From: Chitinophagales bacterium
GTDB lineage: Bacteria > Bacteroidota > Bacteroidia > Chitinophagales > UBA8649
DNA length: 64,000 nucleotides
Reading direction: 5' to 3'
Assembly: GCA_020635995.1 (NCBI GenBank)
Contig: JACJYS010000002.1
Coordinates: 186,001-250,000 of the forward strand
Shown here: in pieces, positions 7,993 through 17,397 of the stretch
How positions within the stretch are numbered: the first letter of the stretch is position 1
Layout: every line of letters starts with the position of its first letter
Position numbers and translations under genes: made by a program
The notes under the pieces: generated by a model
What the model saw: only the letters and a program-made list of their open reading frames with translations
What the model was told of the DNA's origin: nothing
The model's database searches: none

Positions 7993-9516
7993 ATGGGAAC
8001 TACTCATTTTTACACAATTAGAATATTTGCAATTGTTTTAATCTCATACTTAGGATTAAATACTATTTCTGCAAACAATATTGCTGTTTCAAACTCATCA
8101 ATTACTAATCAAAATACAGCAGGAGATTTTACGCATGTAAAATTTGACATTAGTTGGGATAACTCTTGGCGTACATCTACCCACGAAACCAACTGGGATG
8201 CAGCGTACGTATTTATTAAATATCGTATCCCTCCAATGAACACTTGGTATCATGCTACACTTAACTATGTAGATGGTACTGCCGCTAATGATGGAAACAC
8301 TGAACCAACAGGAGCAACTATTAATGCTACTGCTGATGGAAAAGGAGCTTTTATTTATAAAAGTGCCGATGGCATAGGTAATGTGAATTATACAGGAGCT
8401 CAATTACGTTGGAACTATGGTGTTGACGGATTAAATGACGAAGATAGCGTTGAAATTTGTGTTTTTGCCATAGAAATGGTATATGTACCACAAGGTGCTT
8501 TTTATGCAGGAGATGGTTCGGTTACTTCATTAGAAGGACAGTTTGAAGATGGAGTTTCCGGGAATCCTTTTTATGTAACATCAGAAAACCAAATTACACT
8601 TGGAGGAGGTGGTGTAGGATCTTTAGGTAATAATAATAAAGCAGGTATGCCAAATCCTACTTATGAAGATTTTAGTGATGGAATCTCAAAAACTTTACCT
8701 GCTACTTTTCCAAAAGGATTTAATGCTTTTTATTGTATGAAATATGAAATAACCCAAGGTCAGTATGCTGATTTTTTAAATAAATTAAACTTATCTCAAG
8801 CAACAGCGAGATATATGGGGGGGTATAACACCAATAACCAATCTATTACAGGAACCCACCCAAGTTTTACGGCTGATGCCCCAGATAGATCTTTAAACTA
8901 TATTAATTATGATGATTTTTTAACTTATTTAGATTGGAGTGGTTTACGCCCAATGACAGAATTAGAATACGAAAAAGCATCTCGTGGCTCTAGAGGTATA
9001 GGTTTTTTACCAACTCAGGACGAGTTTGCTTGGGGAGATGTATCTATTAAAGGTAGTCCTGCGTATGTAGTAACTAACCCAGGCTTACCCAACGAAACAG
9101 TTGATGCATCTTCAGCTATAGGTAATGCGGCTTATAATTCTACCAATAATTCACGACCATACAGAGTAGGAGCTTTTGCAGCTAGCTTAGCAACCCCTAA
9201 CAGAGTAGAAGCCGGTGCAACGTATTATGGAATTATGGAAATGAGCGGAAATCAATGGGAATTTGCTATTGCCGTGGGTAGAAGTGAAGGAAGAACTTAT
9301 ACCGGTGATAATGGAGATGGCGAAATTAACGCTGCGGGTTCTTACGATGCAGTTTCTTGGCCAACAGGTATTTGGGGAATAGGAATAAGAGGAGGAGGCT
9401 ATCTTGCATCGGTTACTAATCTAAGAACTTCTTCTAGAAGAAATGCACATTACTATAGTAATAGTTCGGCTAGACTTAATGGAGTAGCTGGTAGAGGAGT
9501 AAGAACAGCAGATTAA
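7993..9516 (+). CDS. Secreted SUMF1/formylglycine-generating-enzyme-like protein
   Basis: A 507-residue protein with a signal peptide (about 1-27, ending ISANN). After an N-terminal beta-rich part comes a SUMF1/FGE-sulfatase fold from about residue 155: VYVPQGAFYAGDG, FYCMKYEITQGQYADFLN, GLRPMTELEYEKASRG, MEMSGNQWEFA, IRGGGY and the closing GRGVRTAD. These match the fold's usual landmarks (YEVTxGQYxxFL, RLPTEAEWEYAARG, GNVWEW, RGG, GFR). FGE enzymes convert a sulfatase Cys to formylglycine, but many Bacteroidota members are structural or ligand-binding (the gliding proteins GldJ and GldK share the fold), and no sulfatase is nearby. No lipobox and no T9SS tail are seen. It precedes the large T9SS cargo by 44 bases and may act with it. 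Confidence 0.85.
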   Translation: MGTTHFYTIRIFAIVLISYLGLNTISANNIAVSNSSITNQNTAGDFTHVKFDISWDNSWRTSTHETNWDAAYVFIKYRIPPMNTWYHATLNYVDGTAANDGNTEPTGATINATADGKGAFIYKSADGIGNVNYTGAQLRWNYGVDGLNDEDSVEICVFAIEMVYVPQGAFYAGDGSVTSLEGQFEDGVSGNPFYVTSENQITLGGGGVGSLGNNNKAGMPNPTYEDFSDGISKTLPATFPKGFNAFYCMKYEITQGQYADFLNKLNLSQATARYMGGYNTNNQSITGTHPSFTADAPDRSLNYINYDDFLTYLDWSGLRPMTELEYEKASRGSRGIGFLPTQDEFAWGDVSIKGSPAYVVTNPGLPNETVDASSAIGNAAYNSTNNSRPYRVGAFAASLATPNRVEAGATYYGIMEMSGNQWEFAIAVGRSEGRTYTGDNGDGEINAAGSYDAVSWPTGIWGIGIRGGGYLASVTNLRTSSRRNAHYYSNSSARLNGVAGRGVRTAD

Positions 9517-9557
9517 TTTAAGAGTTCAATAGCTTTTATAACTTTTAAACTCTTAAA
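9517..9557 (+). other. Intergenic hairpin before the T9SS cargo gene
   Basis: TTTAAGAGTT (9517-9526) and AACTCTTAAA (9548-9557) form a perfect 10-bp stem that ends 3 bases before the ATG at 9561. There is no U-tract, so it is not a classic terminator; it may affect translation of, or readthrough into, the next gene. Confidence 0.5.
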
Positions 9558-9560
9558 CCA

Positions 9561-12500
9561 ATGATAAAACGAATAACATATCTAATAGTGTTGATGATAA
9601 GCACTTCCGTAATTGTGGCACAAAACAATGCCATATTTAATGGTGGAAATGCAGACGGGCATGATAAAGGCTGTTATCAACAAACTATTCCAACTACGGT
9701 AGATTTTGGTGGTGGAGATAATGATGGGTATGCTAAAGATTGCTATATGCAAAGCATTCCACAAACTGTTGCATTCAGTGGAGGTAGTAATGATGGGCAT
9801 GCTAAAGATTGTTACATGCAAACCATTCCACAAACTGTTGCATTTAGTGGTGGTAGCAATGACGGACACGCCAAAGACTGCTATATGCAAACCATTCCGC
9901 AAACCATTACTTTTAGTGGAGGTAATGGAGGAGATGGACAGCTAAACGGCTGTGCTAATGAACCATTAGGCTGTTTCTTAGCTATTAACTTAGGCAATGA
10001 CACTGCTTTTTGTGATGGACAAACACTTACTTTAGATGCAGGAGCATTTCCTGGAGGAGCAACATACCTTTGGCAAGATAGCTCTACTGCTCAAACATTT
10101 GTAGCAGATACTACCGGATTATATTATGTTTTTGTAACTGATACAGGAGGCTGTACAGGGATAGATTCAATAACCATTACTGTAAACCCTGTTCCGATGG
10201 TTGATTTAGGCAACGACACTACTTTTTGTAACGGTAATAATTTAGTGTTAGATGCAGGCAATACAGGAGCAACTTATATTTGGCAAAACACTGCTATTCC
10301 TACATATCAAAACCAAATATTAACTGTAAACACTACAGGAATATATTTTGTAACTGCAAGTTTTGGTACTTGTAGCGATACAGATTCTATTGAGGTTACA
10401 GTTAACCCAGTTGTAACAACTAACTTAACGGACTCTATTATTTGTAATGGAGATAGTGCTTTAATTTTTGGAACATACCAAACTACAGCAGGAACATATA
10501 GAGATACTATTCCTGCAAGTACAGGTTGCGATAGTATATTAGTGCAACAATTAATTGTAAACCCAACCTACAATCAAAACTTAGGTACAGTTACTATTTG
10601 TGATGGAGATAGTGCTTTAATTTTTGGCAGCTACCAAACCGTAGCAGGTACTTATTACGATTCTACTCAGACTGTAAATGGTTGCGATAGTATTGTTGCT
10701 CAGACATTAGGTGTATTAAGCAATACTTCTGTAAACTTAGGCAATGATACTGCCATTTGCCAAGGACAAAGTTTGACATTAGATGCAGGAGCAGGAGCAA
10801 CATCTTATTTATGGATGAATGACCCAGTACCAGCAAACCAAAATCAGACATTTGTAGTTGATACTACAGGAACTTATTATGTTGAAGTTACAACAGGCTC
10901 ATGCTCTGCAACAGATACTATAAATGTAATGGTAAACCCTAACCAAACTACCAACCTTGCGGATAGTATAGTTTGTAATGGAGACAGTGCATTAATATTT
11001 GGAACTTATGAAACCGTAGCCGGAACGTATTACGATACTTTAAGCACATACTTAGGTTGCGATAGTATTTTGGTACAGCAATTAATAGTAAATCCTACTT
11101 ACAATTACGCTTTAACTCCTATTTCAATTTGTGCTGGCGATAGTGCTTTGATTTTTGGAAACTATGAAACAGTTGCAGGCACTTACTACAATTCTACTCA
11201 AACCGTAAATGGCTGTGATAGTATAGTAGCTCAAACATTAAGTATCAATCCGGCACCTGTTGTTAACTTAGGAAATGATACTACTTTTTGCTCGGGTAAT
11301 AGTTTGACATTAGATGCAGGAGCAGGAGCAACATCTTATTTATGGATGAATGACCCAGTACCAGCAAACCAAAATCAGACATTTGTAGTTGATACTACAG
11401 GAACTTACTTTGTAACAGCTACTATTGGATTGTGTTCTGCTACAGATAGCATTAATGTAACTGTAACGCAGCCTGTGTTTACCAACTTAACTGATGAACA
11501 TATATGCGATGGAGATAGTGCTTTAATATTTGGTAATTATGAAACTGTTGCTGGCACTTATTATGATACCTTAGTTTCTACACTTACTACGTGCGATAGT
11601 ATTTTGGTGCAAGAATTGGTAGTAAATCCTACTTACAATTATACCTTAACTCCTATTTCAATTTGTGCTGGCGATAGTGCTTTGATTTTTGGAAACTATG
11701 AAACAGTTGCAGGCACTTACTATGATTCTACTCAAACCGTAAATGGCTGCGATAGTATTGTAGCTCAAACATTAAATATCAATCCGACCCCTGTTGTTAA
11801 CATAGGAAATGATACTACTTTTTGCTCGGGCAATAGTTTGACATTAGATGCAGGAGCAGGAGCAACATCTTATTTATGGATGAACGACCCAGTACCAGCA
11901 AACCAAAATCAGACATTTGTAGTTGATACTACAGGAACTTACTTTGTAACAGCTACTATTGGCTTATGTTCTGCTACAGATAGCATTAATGTAACTGTAA
12001 CGCAACCTGTATTTATCAACTTAACTGATGAACATATATGTGATGGAGATAGTGCTTTAATATTTGGTAATTATGAAACTGTGGCTGGCACTTATTATGA
12101 CACCTTATTTTCTACACTTACTACGTGTGATAGTATTTTGGTGCAAGAATTATATGTAAATCCAAATGTTTTAACTAATAATAGTATTGCCATTTGTACA
12201 GGAGATAGTATTTTCTTAGGTGGAGCTTATCAAACCGTAGCAGGAACATATTACGACACCTTACAAACTTCAGCAGGTTGTGATAGTATTGTTTTTACTA
12301 CGCTTAGTGTACAGGCTGTACAATATACTACATTGGTAAATACCTCTATTTGTCAAGGCGACAGTGTACTGATATTTGGCACTTATCAAACTACAGCAGG
12401 CACGTATTACGATACACTTGCTACTACTGCTTTGGGCTGCGATAGTATAATTATACAGGAAGTAGAAGTACACGCTTTACCTATAATAAATTTAGGAGAA

Positions 12501-12965
12501 GATACTACGCTTTGTCATAACGAGCAACTTATTTTAGATGCCGATACCGGACATGTTTCATACTTATGGAACACTAATGATACGACCCAAACTATTACAG
12601 TTGTTAGTGATGATTTAACCGTAGGGGTTCATGAGTTTTATGTTACAGTAAGTAATCAATATAACTGTTCAAATACAGACACTATTGAAATTACTATTGA
12701 AATATGCAATGGAATTAGCTCTATTGAAAATGCTAATGTAAGCATTTATCCTAATCCTTTTAAAGAATTTTTCTATATAAAAAGCGATATAGAAATTAAG
12801 TCTGTAGAAGTAATGGACGTATTGGGTGCAATAGTTTATCAGTCAGATGTACATAAATATCAAACTATAGTTCATTCTGAAAGTATATCTAAAGGTATTT
12901 ACTATGTTAAAGTATATTTTGAAGGAAGTGATGAATTTGTTATAGAAAAATTATTGGCTAAATAA
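9561..12965 (+). CDS. Large repetitive secreted protein with T9SS type A sorting domain
   Basis: A 1134-residue surface protein. Signal peptide 1-20 (VLMISTSVIVAQ). Residues about 28-130 hold four to five 23-residue repeats of the type FSGGSNDGHAKDCYMQTIPQ. Residues about 140-1050 alternate Ig/PKD-like modules (LGNDTTFCSGNSLTLDAG ... YLWMND) with Cys-containing modules (ICDGDSALIFGNYETVAGTYY ... CDSIVAQ). Three copies of a roughly 178-residue unit are nearly identical. The last 80 residues are the T9SS type A tail: VSIYPNPFKEFFYIKS, VEVMDVLGAIVY, GIYYVKVYFEG, IEKLLAK. The protein should be exported by Sec, moved across the outer membrane by T9SS and attached to the surface. An adhesin-like role is inferred; no enzyme domain is seen. 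Confidence 0.9.
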   Translation: MIKRITYLIVLMISTSVIVAQNNAIFNGGNADGHDKGCYQQTIPTTVDFGGGDNDGYAKDCYMQSIPQTVAFSGGSNDGHAKDCYMQTIPQTVAFSGGSNDGHAKDCYMQTIPQTITFSGGNGGDGQLNGCANEPLGCFLAINLGNDTAFCDGQTLTLDAGAFPGGATYLWQDSSTAQTFVADTTGLYYVFVTDTGGCTGIDSITITVNPVPMVDLGNDTTFCNGNNLVLDAGNTGATYIWQNTAIPTYQNQILTVNTTGIYFVTASFGTCSDTDSIEVTVNPVVTTNLTDSIICNGDSALIFGTYQTTAGTYRDTIPASTGCDSILVQQLIVNPTYNQNLGTVTICDGDSALIFGSYQTVAGTYYDSTQTVNGCDSIVAQTLGVLSNTSVNLGNDTAICQGQSLTLDAGAGATSYLWMNDPVPANQNQTFVVDTTGTYYVEVTTGSCSATDTINVMVNPNQTTNLADSIVCNGDSALIFGTYETVAGTYYDTLSTYLGCDSILVQQLIVNPTYNYALTPISICAGDSALIFGNYETVAGTYYNSTQTVNGCDSIVAQTLSINPAPVVNLGNDTTFCSGNSLTLDAGAGATSYLWMNDPVPANQNQTFVVDTTGTYFVTATIGLCSATDSINVTVTQPVFTNLTDEHICDGDSALIFGNYETVAGTYYDTLVSTLTTCDSILVQELVVNPTYNYTLTPISICAGDSALIFGNYETVAGTYYDSTQTVNGCDSIVAQTLNINPTPVVNIGNDTTFCSGNSLTLDAGAGATSYLWMNDPVPANQNQTFVVDTTGTYFVTATIGLCSATDSINVTVTQPVFINLTDEHICDGDSALIFGNYETVAGTYYDTLFSTLTTCDSILVQELYVNPNVLTNNSIAICTGDSIFLGGAYQTVAGTYYDTLQTSAGCDSIVFTTLSVQAVQYTTLVNTSICQGDSVLIFGTYQTTAGTYYDTLATTALGCDSIIIQEVEVHALPIINLGEDTTLCHNEQLILDADTGHVSYLWNTNDTTQTITVVSDDLTVGVHEFYVTVSNQYNCSNTDTIEITIEICNGISSIENANVSIYPNPFKEFFYIKSDIEIKSVEVMDVLGAIVYQSDVHKYQTIVHSESISKGIYYVKVYFEGSDEFVIEKLLAK
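9640..9930 (+). repeat. 23-residue tandem repeats in the T9SS cargo N-terminus
   Basis: Four to five in-frame units of 69 bp encode GGSNDGHAKDCYMQTIPQT-like sequence. Codon differences between units are mostly silent, so the peptide is better conserved than the DNA. Confidence 0.8.
10770..12140 (+). repeat. 531-534-bp tandem coding repeats
   Basis: The string AGTTTGACATTAGATGCAGG starts at 10770, 11301 and 11835, each followed by more than 100 near-identical bases. The periods, 531 and 534 bp, are multiples of 3 and keep the frame. The second and third units are similar over almost their whole length, indicating recent duplication. Confidence 0.85.
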
Positions 12966-13038
12966 TATTACACCAATTGATAAACCTATAAAGAGAAATT
13001 AGTCAACATTATTTCGTAATTTGTATTTTTGTAATTTG

Positions 13039-13072
13039 AATGAGCTAAGTAAATAACTTAGCTCATTTATTT
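13039..13072 (+). terminator. Terminator of the T9SS cargo gene
   Basis: A perfect 12-bp stem, AATGAGCTAAGT (13039-13050) and ACTTAGCTCATT (13056-13067), with a 5-base AAATA loop, followed by a T-rich run. Confidence 0.85.
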
Positions 13073-13160
13073 TATACCTATATTTCAAGTGGTGTTTAAA
13101 AAAAGATAAGTTATTCAAAAAAGAAAAATCAATTATTTTTCTTTTGTAGCAAAAGATACG

Positions 13161-13168
13161 TACCTTTG
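13161..13168 (+). promoter_or_regulatory. -7 promoter box of the ATP synthase operon
   Basis: TACCTTTG matches TAnnTTTG and is followed by C, as is common in strong Bacteroidota promoters. It is 30 bases before the ATG of atpB at 13199. Confidence 0.65.
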
Positions 13169-13198
13169 CACCGAATTAACAAACGAGTATAAAACTTG

Positions 13199-14365
13199 AT
13201 GAAATTTATCCAATATTTAAGTCTGAGTGTAGCCCTTTTAGTGTTTTGTTTTGCTCCTATAAAAGCACAAGAATCTACTACACATGAAGAGCACGATAGT
13301 GCTATAGAAAATGTAGAACACGAAGTACATGAAGTGGAAGGTGAAATTAAACATCTTGAAGCAGAGTTTAACCCGGGAGAGGTAATTATGCACCACATAG
13401 CAGATGCTAATGAATTTCATATTTTTGGAAATATCTCCTTTCCGCTTCCTATTATACTTTGGGAAAAAGGCAATGGTTTAAAAATGTTTGTTTCTTCCGC
13501 ATTTGACCACGGACATTTAGCTGTTGACGGTTATGTAATGGACCATGGTGTTATTAAAAAAATTAAAGGTGATTTTCCTGCGGGAGAGCAACACGTAGAA
13601 GTTCACCACGGAGAAGTAATGTTTGATGGGCATCACTATGAAACAGAAGGAAAGCACACTTTATTACACTCATCAAGCTTTTATGATTTCTCTATAACAA
13701 AGAACGTATTTGCTATGTTTTTATCAATAATAGTATTGTTATTGATTTTTATAACTATGGCAAACCACTATAAAAAAGGAAATAAAGTACCAAGAGGATT
13801 TTATGCAGTTTTAGAGCCAATAGTATTGTTTGTAAAAGAAGATATAGCTATTCCTAACATTGGAGAGAAAAAATACGCTAAATTTTTACCTTATTTACTA
13901 ACAGTGTTTTTCTTTATTTGGATAAACAACTTATTTGGTTTAGTACCGTTTTTTCCGGGTAGTGCTAATTTAACAGGAAATATTGCTCTTACATTTGTGT
14001 TGGCATTATTTACTTTAGTAATTACCAATATAAATGGAAACAAATACTACTGGGGACACATTTTTAATCCACCAGTGCCGGGACCATTAAAAATATTAAT
14101 GATTCCCATTGAGTTAATTGGTGTGTTAACTAAGCCTTTTGCATTAATGATACGTTTGTTTGCAAACATAAGTGCAGGGCACATTTTAATATTGAGTTTA
14201 ATATCTTTGATATTTATATTTAAAAGCTTTTTTGTAGCTCCTATTTCTATAGCATTCGTGTTATTCATGTCTGTGTTAGAACTATTAGTAGCGGCATTAC
14301 AAGCGTATATTTTTACATTATTAAGTGCTCTATTTATAGGTATAGCTTTGGAGGAGCATCATTAA
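13199..14365 (+). CDS. atpB: F0F1 ATP synthase subunit a
   Basis: Subunit a forms the proton half-channels beside the c-ring in the inner membrane. The 388-residue protein is longer than the roughly 270-residue E. coli form because it has a signal-like N-terminus (LLVFCFAPIKAQ) and an acidic, His-rich periplasmic region, as is usual in Bacteroidota. The membrane part shows IPNIGEKKYAKFLPYLLTVF, GNIALTFVLALFTLV, the essential Arg in PFALMIRLFANISAGH, and a last helix LLVAALQAYIFTLLSALFI. The ATG at 13199 is preferred to the TTG at 13196. First gene of atpB-E-F-H-A-G; no atpI is present upstream. Confidence 0.96.
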   Translation: MKFIQYLSLSVALLVFCFAPIKAQESTTHEEHDSAIENVEHEVHEVEGEIKHLEAEFNPGEVIMHHIADANEFHIFGNISFPLPIILWEKGNGLKMFVSSAFDHGHLAVDGYVMDHGVIKKIKGDFPAGEQHVEVHHGEVMFDGHHYETEGKHTLLHSSSFYDFSITKNVFAMFLSIIVLLLIFITMANHYKKGNKVPRGFYAVLEPIVLFVKEDIAIPNIGEKKYAKFLPYLLTVFFFIWINNLFGLVPFFPGSANLTGNIALTFVLALFTLVITNINGNKYYWGHIFNPPVPGPLKILMIPIELIGVLTKPFALMIRLFANISAGHILILSLISLIFIFKSFFVAPISIAFVLFMSVLELLVAALQAYIFTLLSALFIGIALEEHH

Positions 14366-14405
14366 AATGAATTCTTATTTTTTCACTATAAAAAACAATT
14401 AAAAA

Positions 14406-14624
14406 ATGGAAATGGAAGGAATGATGGCGATGAAAGCCATAGGTGTTGGATTAACAGTAATTGGTGCTGGTATTGGTATTGGTAAAATCGGTGCGTCTGC
14501 AGTAGAAGGTATTGCAAGACAACCGGAAGCTACTAATAAAATACAAACTGCCATGATTATTGCTGCTGCTCTTATTGAGGGTGTGGCATTATTTGGTGTG
14601 GTAGCAGCTGCATTATTAGTTTAA
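14406..14624 (+). CDS. atpE: F0F1 ATP synthase subunit c
   Basis: A 72-residue double-helix hairpin protein that forms the rotating c-ring. The first helix has the glycine run GAGIGIGKIG, the loop has the conserved ARQPEA, and the second helix carries the ion-binding Glu58 in ALIEGVALFG. Glu58 is followed by Gly rather than Ser or Thr and the sodium-site pattern is absent, so proton coupling is expected. The start at 14406 has a second Met two codons later; either gives a normal c subunit. A strong hairpin follows the gene before atpF. Confidence 0.96.
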   Translation: MEMEGMMAMKAIGVGLTVIGAGIGIGKIGASAVEGIARQPEATNKIQTAMIIAAALIEGVALFGVVAAALLV

Positions 14625-14640
14625 TACCTAAATTAAATTT

Positions 14641-14678
14641 GAAACTTCTCTGTATCGGATTGCGAGCAGAGAAGTTTC
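14641..14678 (+). other. Intercistronic hairpin between atpE and atpF
   Basis: A perfect 12-bp stem, GAAACTTCTCTG (14641-14652) and CAGAGAAGTTTC (14667-14678), with a 14-base loop. Only TTTAAG follows, so it is a weak terminator at best. It may protect the atpE message or thin transcription, in line with the need for many c subunits per complex. Confidence 0.7.
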
Positions 14679-14711
14679 TTTAAGAAATTAAAAAACAGTA
14701 ATTAATATAAA

Positions 14712-15206
14712 ATGGAATTATTAACTCCCGATATTGGCTTAGTATTTTGGACAACCTTATCATTCTTAATATTATTATTTCTTCTTAAGAAATTTGCTTG
14801 GAAACCTATAGTAGAAGCTGTAGATGATAGAAATAAATCAATAGACGAAGCACTTTCTGAAGCTAAAAAAGCAAGAGAAGAAATGGCTCAGCTTACCGCT
14901 AAAAACGAAGAAGTTTTAAAACAAGCTAAAGAAGAACGTAATAACATTTTAAGAGAAGCTAATAAAGTAAAAGAGCAAATAATAGCAGATGCTAAATCTA
15001 AAGCTCAAGAAGATGCCGCTAAAATGATGGAAGATGTGCGTGAAGAAGTGGCTATACAAAAGCAAGCTGTTATGAGCGAAATGAAAGACGCAGCAGCAGC
15101 ATTGGCAGTAGAAATAGCTCAAAAAGTTATTACTAAAGACTTAAACGAAGGTGGCAAACATCAAGAATATATTAACGAACTTGCAGAAAGTGCAACTTTA
15201 AAATAG
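14712..15206 (+). CDS. atpF: F0F1 ATP synthase subunit b
   Basis: A 164-residue peripheral stalk subunit. One N-terminal membrane helix (IGLVFWTTLSFLILLFLLKK) is followed by a long charged coiled coil rich in Ala, Glu, Lys and Arg (EALSEAKKAREEMAQLTAKN and on), as in all b subunits. A single b gene is present, so a homodimer is expected. It is followed by atpH after 7 bases. Length and composition fit the family. Confidence 0.94.
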   Translation: MELLTPDIGLVFWTTLSFLILLFLLKKFAWKPIVEAVDDRNKSIDEALSEAKKAREEMAQLTAKNEEVLKQAKEERNNILREANKVKEQIIADAKSKAQEDAAKMMEDVREEVAIQKQAVMSEMKDAAAALAVEIAQKVITKDLNEGGKHQEYINELAESATLK

Positions 15207-15213
15207 TAGGATT

Positions 15214-15774
15214 ATGCTTTCACCAAAATTAGCTTCCCGATACGCAAAATCTTTAATGGATCTTTCTGTTAGCCTTGGCAAAGAAAGTGAAGTAGTAAAA
15301 GATATGCAGTTATTAAAAGAAACTATTGCTAACAGTAGAGATTTACAAATGCTTTTAAAAAGCCCTATAATTAATGCTGACAAGAAAAACGGTGTAGTTA
15401 GTCAAATTTTTAAAGGTAAATTAAGCGAAACATCTTCAAAATTTGTACAACTGCTTATAAACAAAGGTAGAGAGGAAAATTTAGCAGAAATAGTAGATGC
15501 TTATATCCATCAGTACAATACAAATCATCAAATAGTGCACGCTACTTTAACTACAGCGGTGGCAGTAGATACTAAAACGGTAGAAAAAATAAAAGCATTA
15601 ATATTAGAAGATAAAAATATAAAAGAAGTAAGATTAGCTACTAAAATAAACCCTTCAATAGTAGGCGGTTTTATATTGCAGTATGACGATAAAAAGTTAG
15701 ACAACAGCGTAGCCAGAAAATTACATCTTATCAAACAAAATATTCAAGACAAAACATTTATTTCAAACTTATAA
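15214..15774 (+). CDS. atpH: F0F1 ATP synthase subunit delta
   Basis: A 186-residue soluble subunit that links the b stalk to the F1 head (equivalent of OSCP). It starts LASRYAKSLMDLS, the usual RYAxAL-type opening of delta subunits, continues with a helical domain, and ends in the conserved ATKINPSIVGGFILQYDDKK (I-x-P-x-L-x-G-G-x-x-I-x-x-x-D) before the closing SVARKLHLIKQNI. It lies 12 bases before atpA. Confidence 0.94.
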   Translation: MLSPKLASRYAKSLMDLSVSLGKESEVVKDMQLLKETIANSRDLQMLLKSPIINADKKNGVVSQIFKGKLSETSSKFVQLLINKGREENLAEIVDAYIHQYNTNHQIVHATLTTAVAVDTKTVEKIKALILEDKNIKEVRLATKINPSIVGGFILQYDDKKLDNSVARKLHLIKQNIQDKTFISNL

Positions 15775-15786
15775 TAAAAGAACATC

Positions 15787-17367
15787 ATGGCAGCAGTAAA
15801 ACCGGATGAAATATCAAGTATATTAAGAGAACAGTTGGCAAACGTAAAAACAGCCAGCGAATTAGAAGAAGTAGGTACAGTGCTTCAAGTGGGTGATGGT
15901 ATAGCCCGTGTTTATGGTTTAACTAACGTACAACAAGGTGAGTTAGTTGAATTTGAAAATGGCGTAAAAGCTATAGCACTTAACTTAGAAGAAGATAACG
16001 TGGGGGTGGTACTAATGGGTTCATCTGAAGAAATTAAAGAAGGTGATACCGTAAGACGTACTAAAGTAATTGCTTCTATAAAAGTAGGCGAAGGCTTAGT
16101 AGGTAGAGTAGTGAATACTTTAGGCGAACCAATAGACGGAGATGGTCCTATAGAAGGCGAACTTTACGAAATGCCATTAGAAAGAAAAGCTCCGGGTGTT
16201 ATTTATCGTCAGCCGGTAAACGAGCCGTTGCAAACAGGTATCAAATCTATTGATGCTATGATTCCAATAGGTAGAGGACAAAGAGAGTTGATAATTGGTG
16301 ATAGACAAACAGGAAAAACTGCTGTGGCTATTGATACTATTATTAACCAAAAAGAATTTTACGATAAAGGCGAGCCTGTATATTGTATATACGTAGCTTG
16401 TGGTCAAAAAGGTAGTACAGTGGCTCAAATAGCTAAAGTATTAAAAGAAAACGGAGCAATGGATTATACAACTATTGTTTCTGCTTCTGCTGCCGACCCT
16501 GCTCCATTAATTTTCTACTCACCATTTGCAGGTGCTGCTATTGGAGAATATTTTAGAGATACAGGTCGTCCTGCATTAATTGTTTATGATGATTTATCTA
16601 AACAAGCGGTAGCTTACCGTGAAGTATCTTTATTATTAAGAAGACCTCCGGGACGTGAGGCTTACCCAGGTGATGTATTCTACTTACACTCTCGTTTATT
16701 AGAGCGTGCAGCTAAAGTAAATGCAAATGATAATATTGCTCAAAACATGAACGATATTCCCGATTCATTAAAAGGAAAAATAAAAGGTGGCGGTTCTTTA
16801 ACAGCACTACCTATTATAGAAACACAAGGTGGAGACGTTTCTGCTTATATCCCAACTAACGTAATTTCCATTACAGACGGACAGATATTTTTAGAATCTA
16901 ACTTGTTTAACGCAGGTGTGCGTCCGGCTATTAACGTAGGTATTTCGGTATCGCGTGTGGGTGGTTCGGCTCAGGTTAAAACCATGAAAAAAGTATCTGG
17001 TACACTTAAATTAGACCAAGCACAATACAGAGAGCTTGAAGCTTTCTCTAAATTTGGTTCAGATTTAGATGCCGCCACAAAAGCAGTATTAGATAAAGGA
17101 GCAAGAAACGTGGAAATGCTTAAACAAGCACAGTTTTCTCCATTATCTGTAGAAAAACAAGTGGCAATGGTATTTTTAGGCACTAAAAACCTAATGAGAG
17201 ATGTACCTGTAAATAAAGTTCAAGAGTTTGAAAAAGAATTTTTAGGCCAATTAGAAAACAGATTTGGTGATGTATTAAAAACTTTAGGTGGAAAAGCTTT
17301 AACAGACGAAGCTCAAAACACGCTATCACAGTTGGCTACAGAAGTAGCACTAAACTACAAAAAGTAA
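15787..17367 (+). CDS. atpA: F0F1 ATP synthase subunit alpha
   Basis: A 526-residue non-catalytic nucleotide-binding subunit of the F1 hexamer. Residues 171-178 are the Walker A motif GDRQTGKT. The upstream beta-barrel domain (GDGIARVYGL, GELVEFENG) and downstream marks (LIVYDDLSKQAVAYR, LLLRRPPGREAYPGD, ESNLFNAGVRPAINVGISVS RVGG region, the last including the arginine-finger region) are intact. Length is slightly above the E. coli form, as in other Bacteroidota. Confidence 0.97.
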   Translation: MAAVKPDEISSILREQLANVKTASELEEVGTVLQVGDGIARVYGLTNVQQGELVEFENGVKAIALNLEEDNVGVVLMGSSEEIKEGDTVRRTKVIASIKVGEGLVGRVVNTLGEPIDGDGPIEGELYEMPLERKAPGVIYRQPVNEPLQTGIKSIDAMIPIGRGQRELIIGDRQTGKTAVAIDTIINQKEFYDKGEPVYCIYVACGQKGSTVAQIAKVLKENGAMDYTTIVSASAADPAPLIFYSPFAGAAIGEYFRDTGRPALIVYDDLSKQAVAYREVSLLLRRPPGREAYPGDVFYLHSRLLERAAKVNANDNIAQNMNDIPDSLKGKIKGGGSLTALPIIETQGGDVSAYIPTNVISITDGQIFLESNLFNAGVRPAINVGISVSRVGGSAQVKTMKKVSGTLKLDQAQYRELEAFSKFGSDLDAATKAVLDKGARNVEMLKQAQFSPLSVEKQVAMVFLGTKNLMRDVPVNKVQEFEKEFLGQLENRFGDVLKTLGGKALTDEAQNTLSQLATEVALNYKK

Positions 17368-17397
17368 TAAGTACATCAAAAATTAAACGCTGATAAA

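Noticed and set aside
7993..9516. A true sulfatase-activating enzyme
   Set aside because: No sulfatase nearby and the fold is used widely for other roles in secreted Bacteroidota proteins.
9640..9930. CRISPR-like array in the regular 69-bp repeats
   Set aside because: The repeats are in frame, coding and contiguous without unique spacers.
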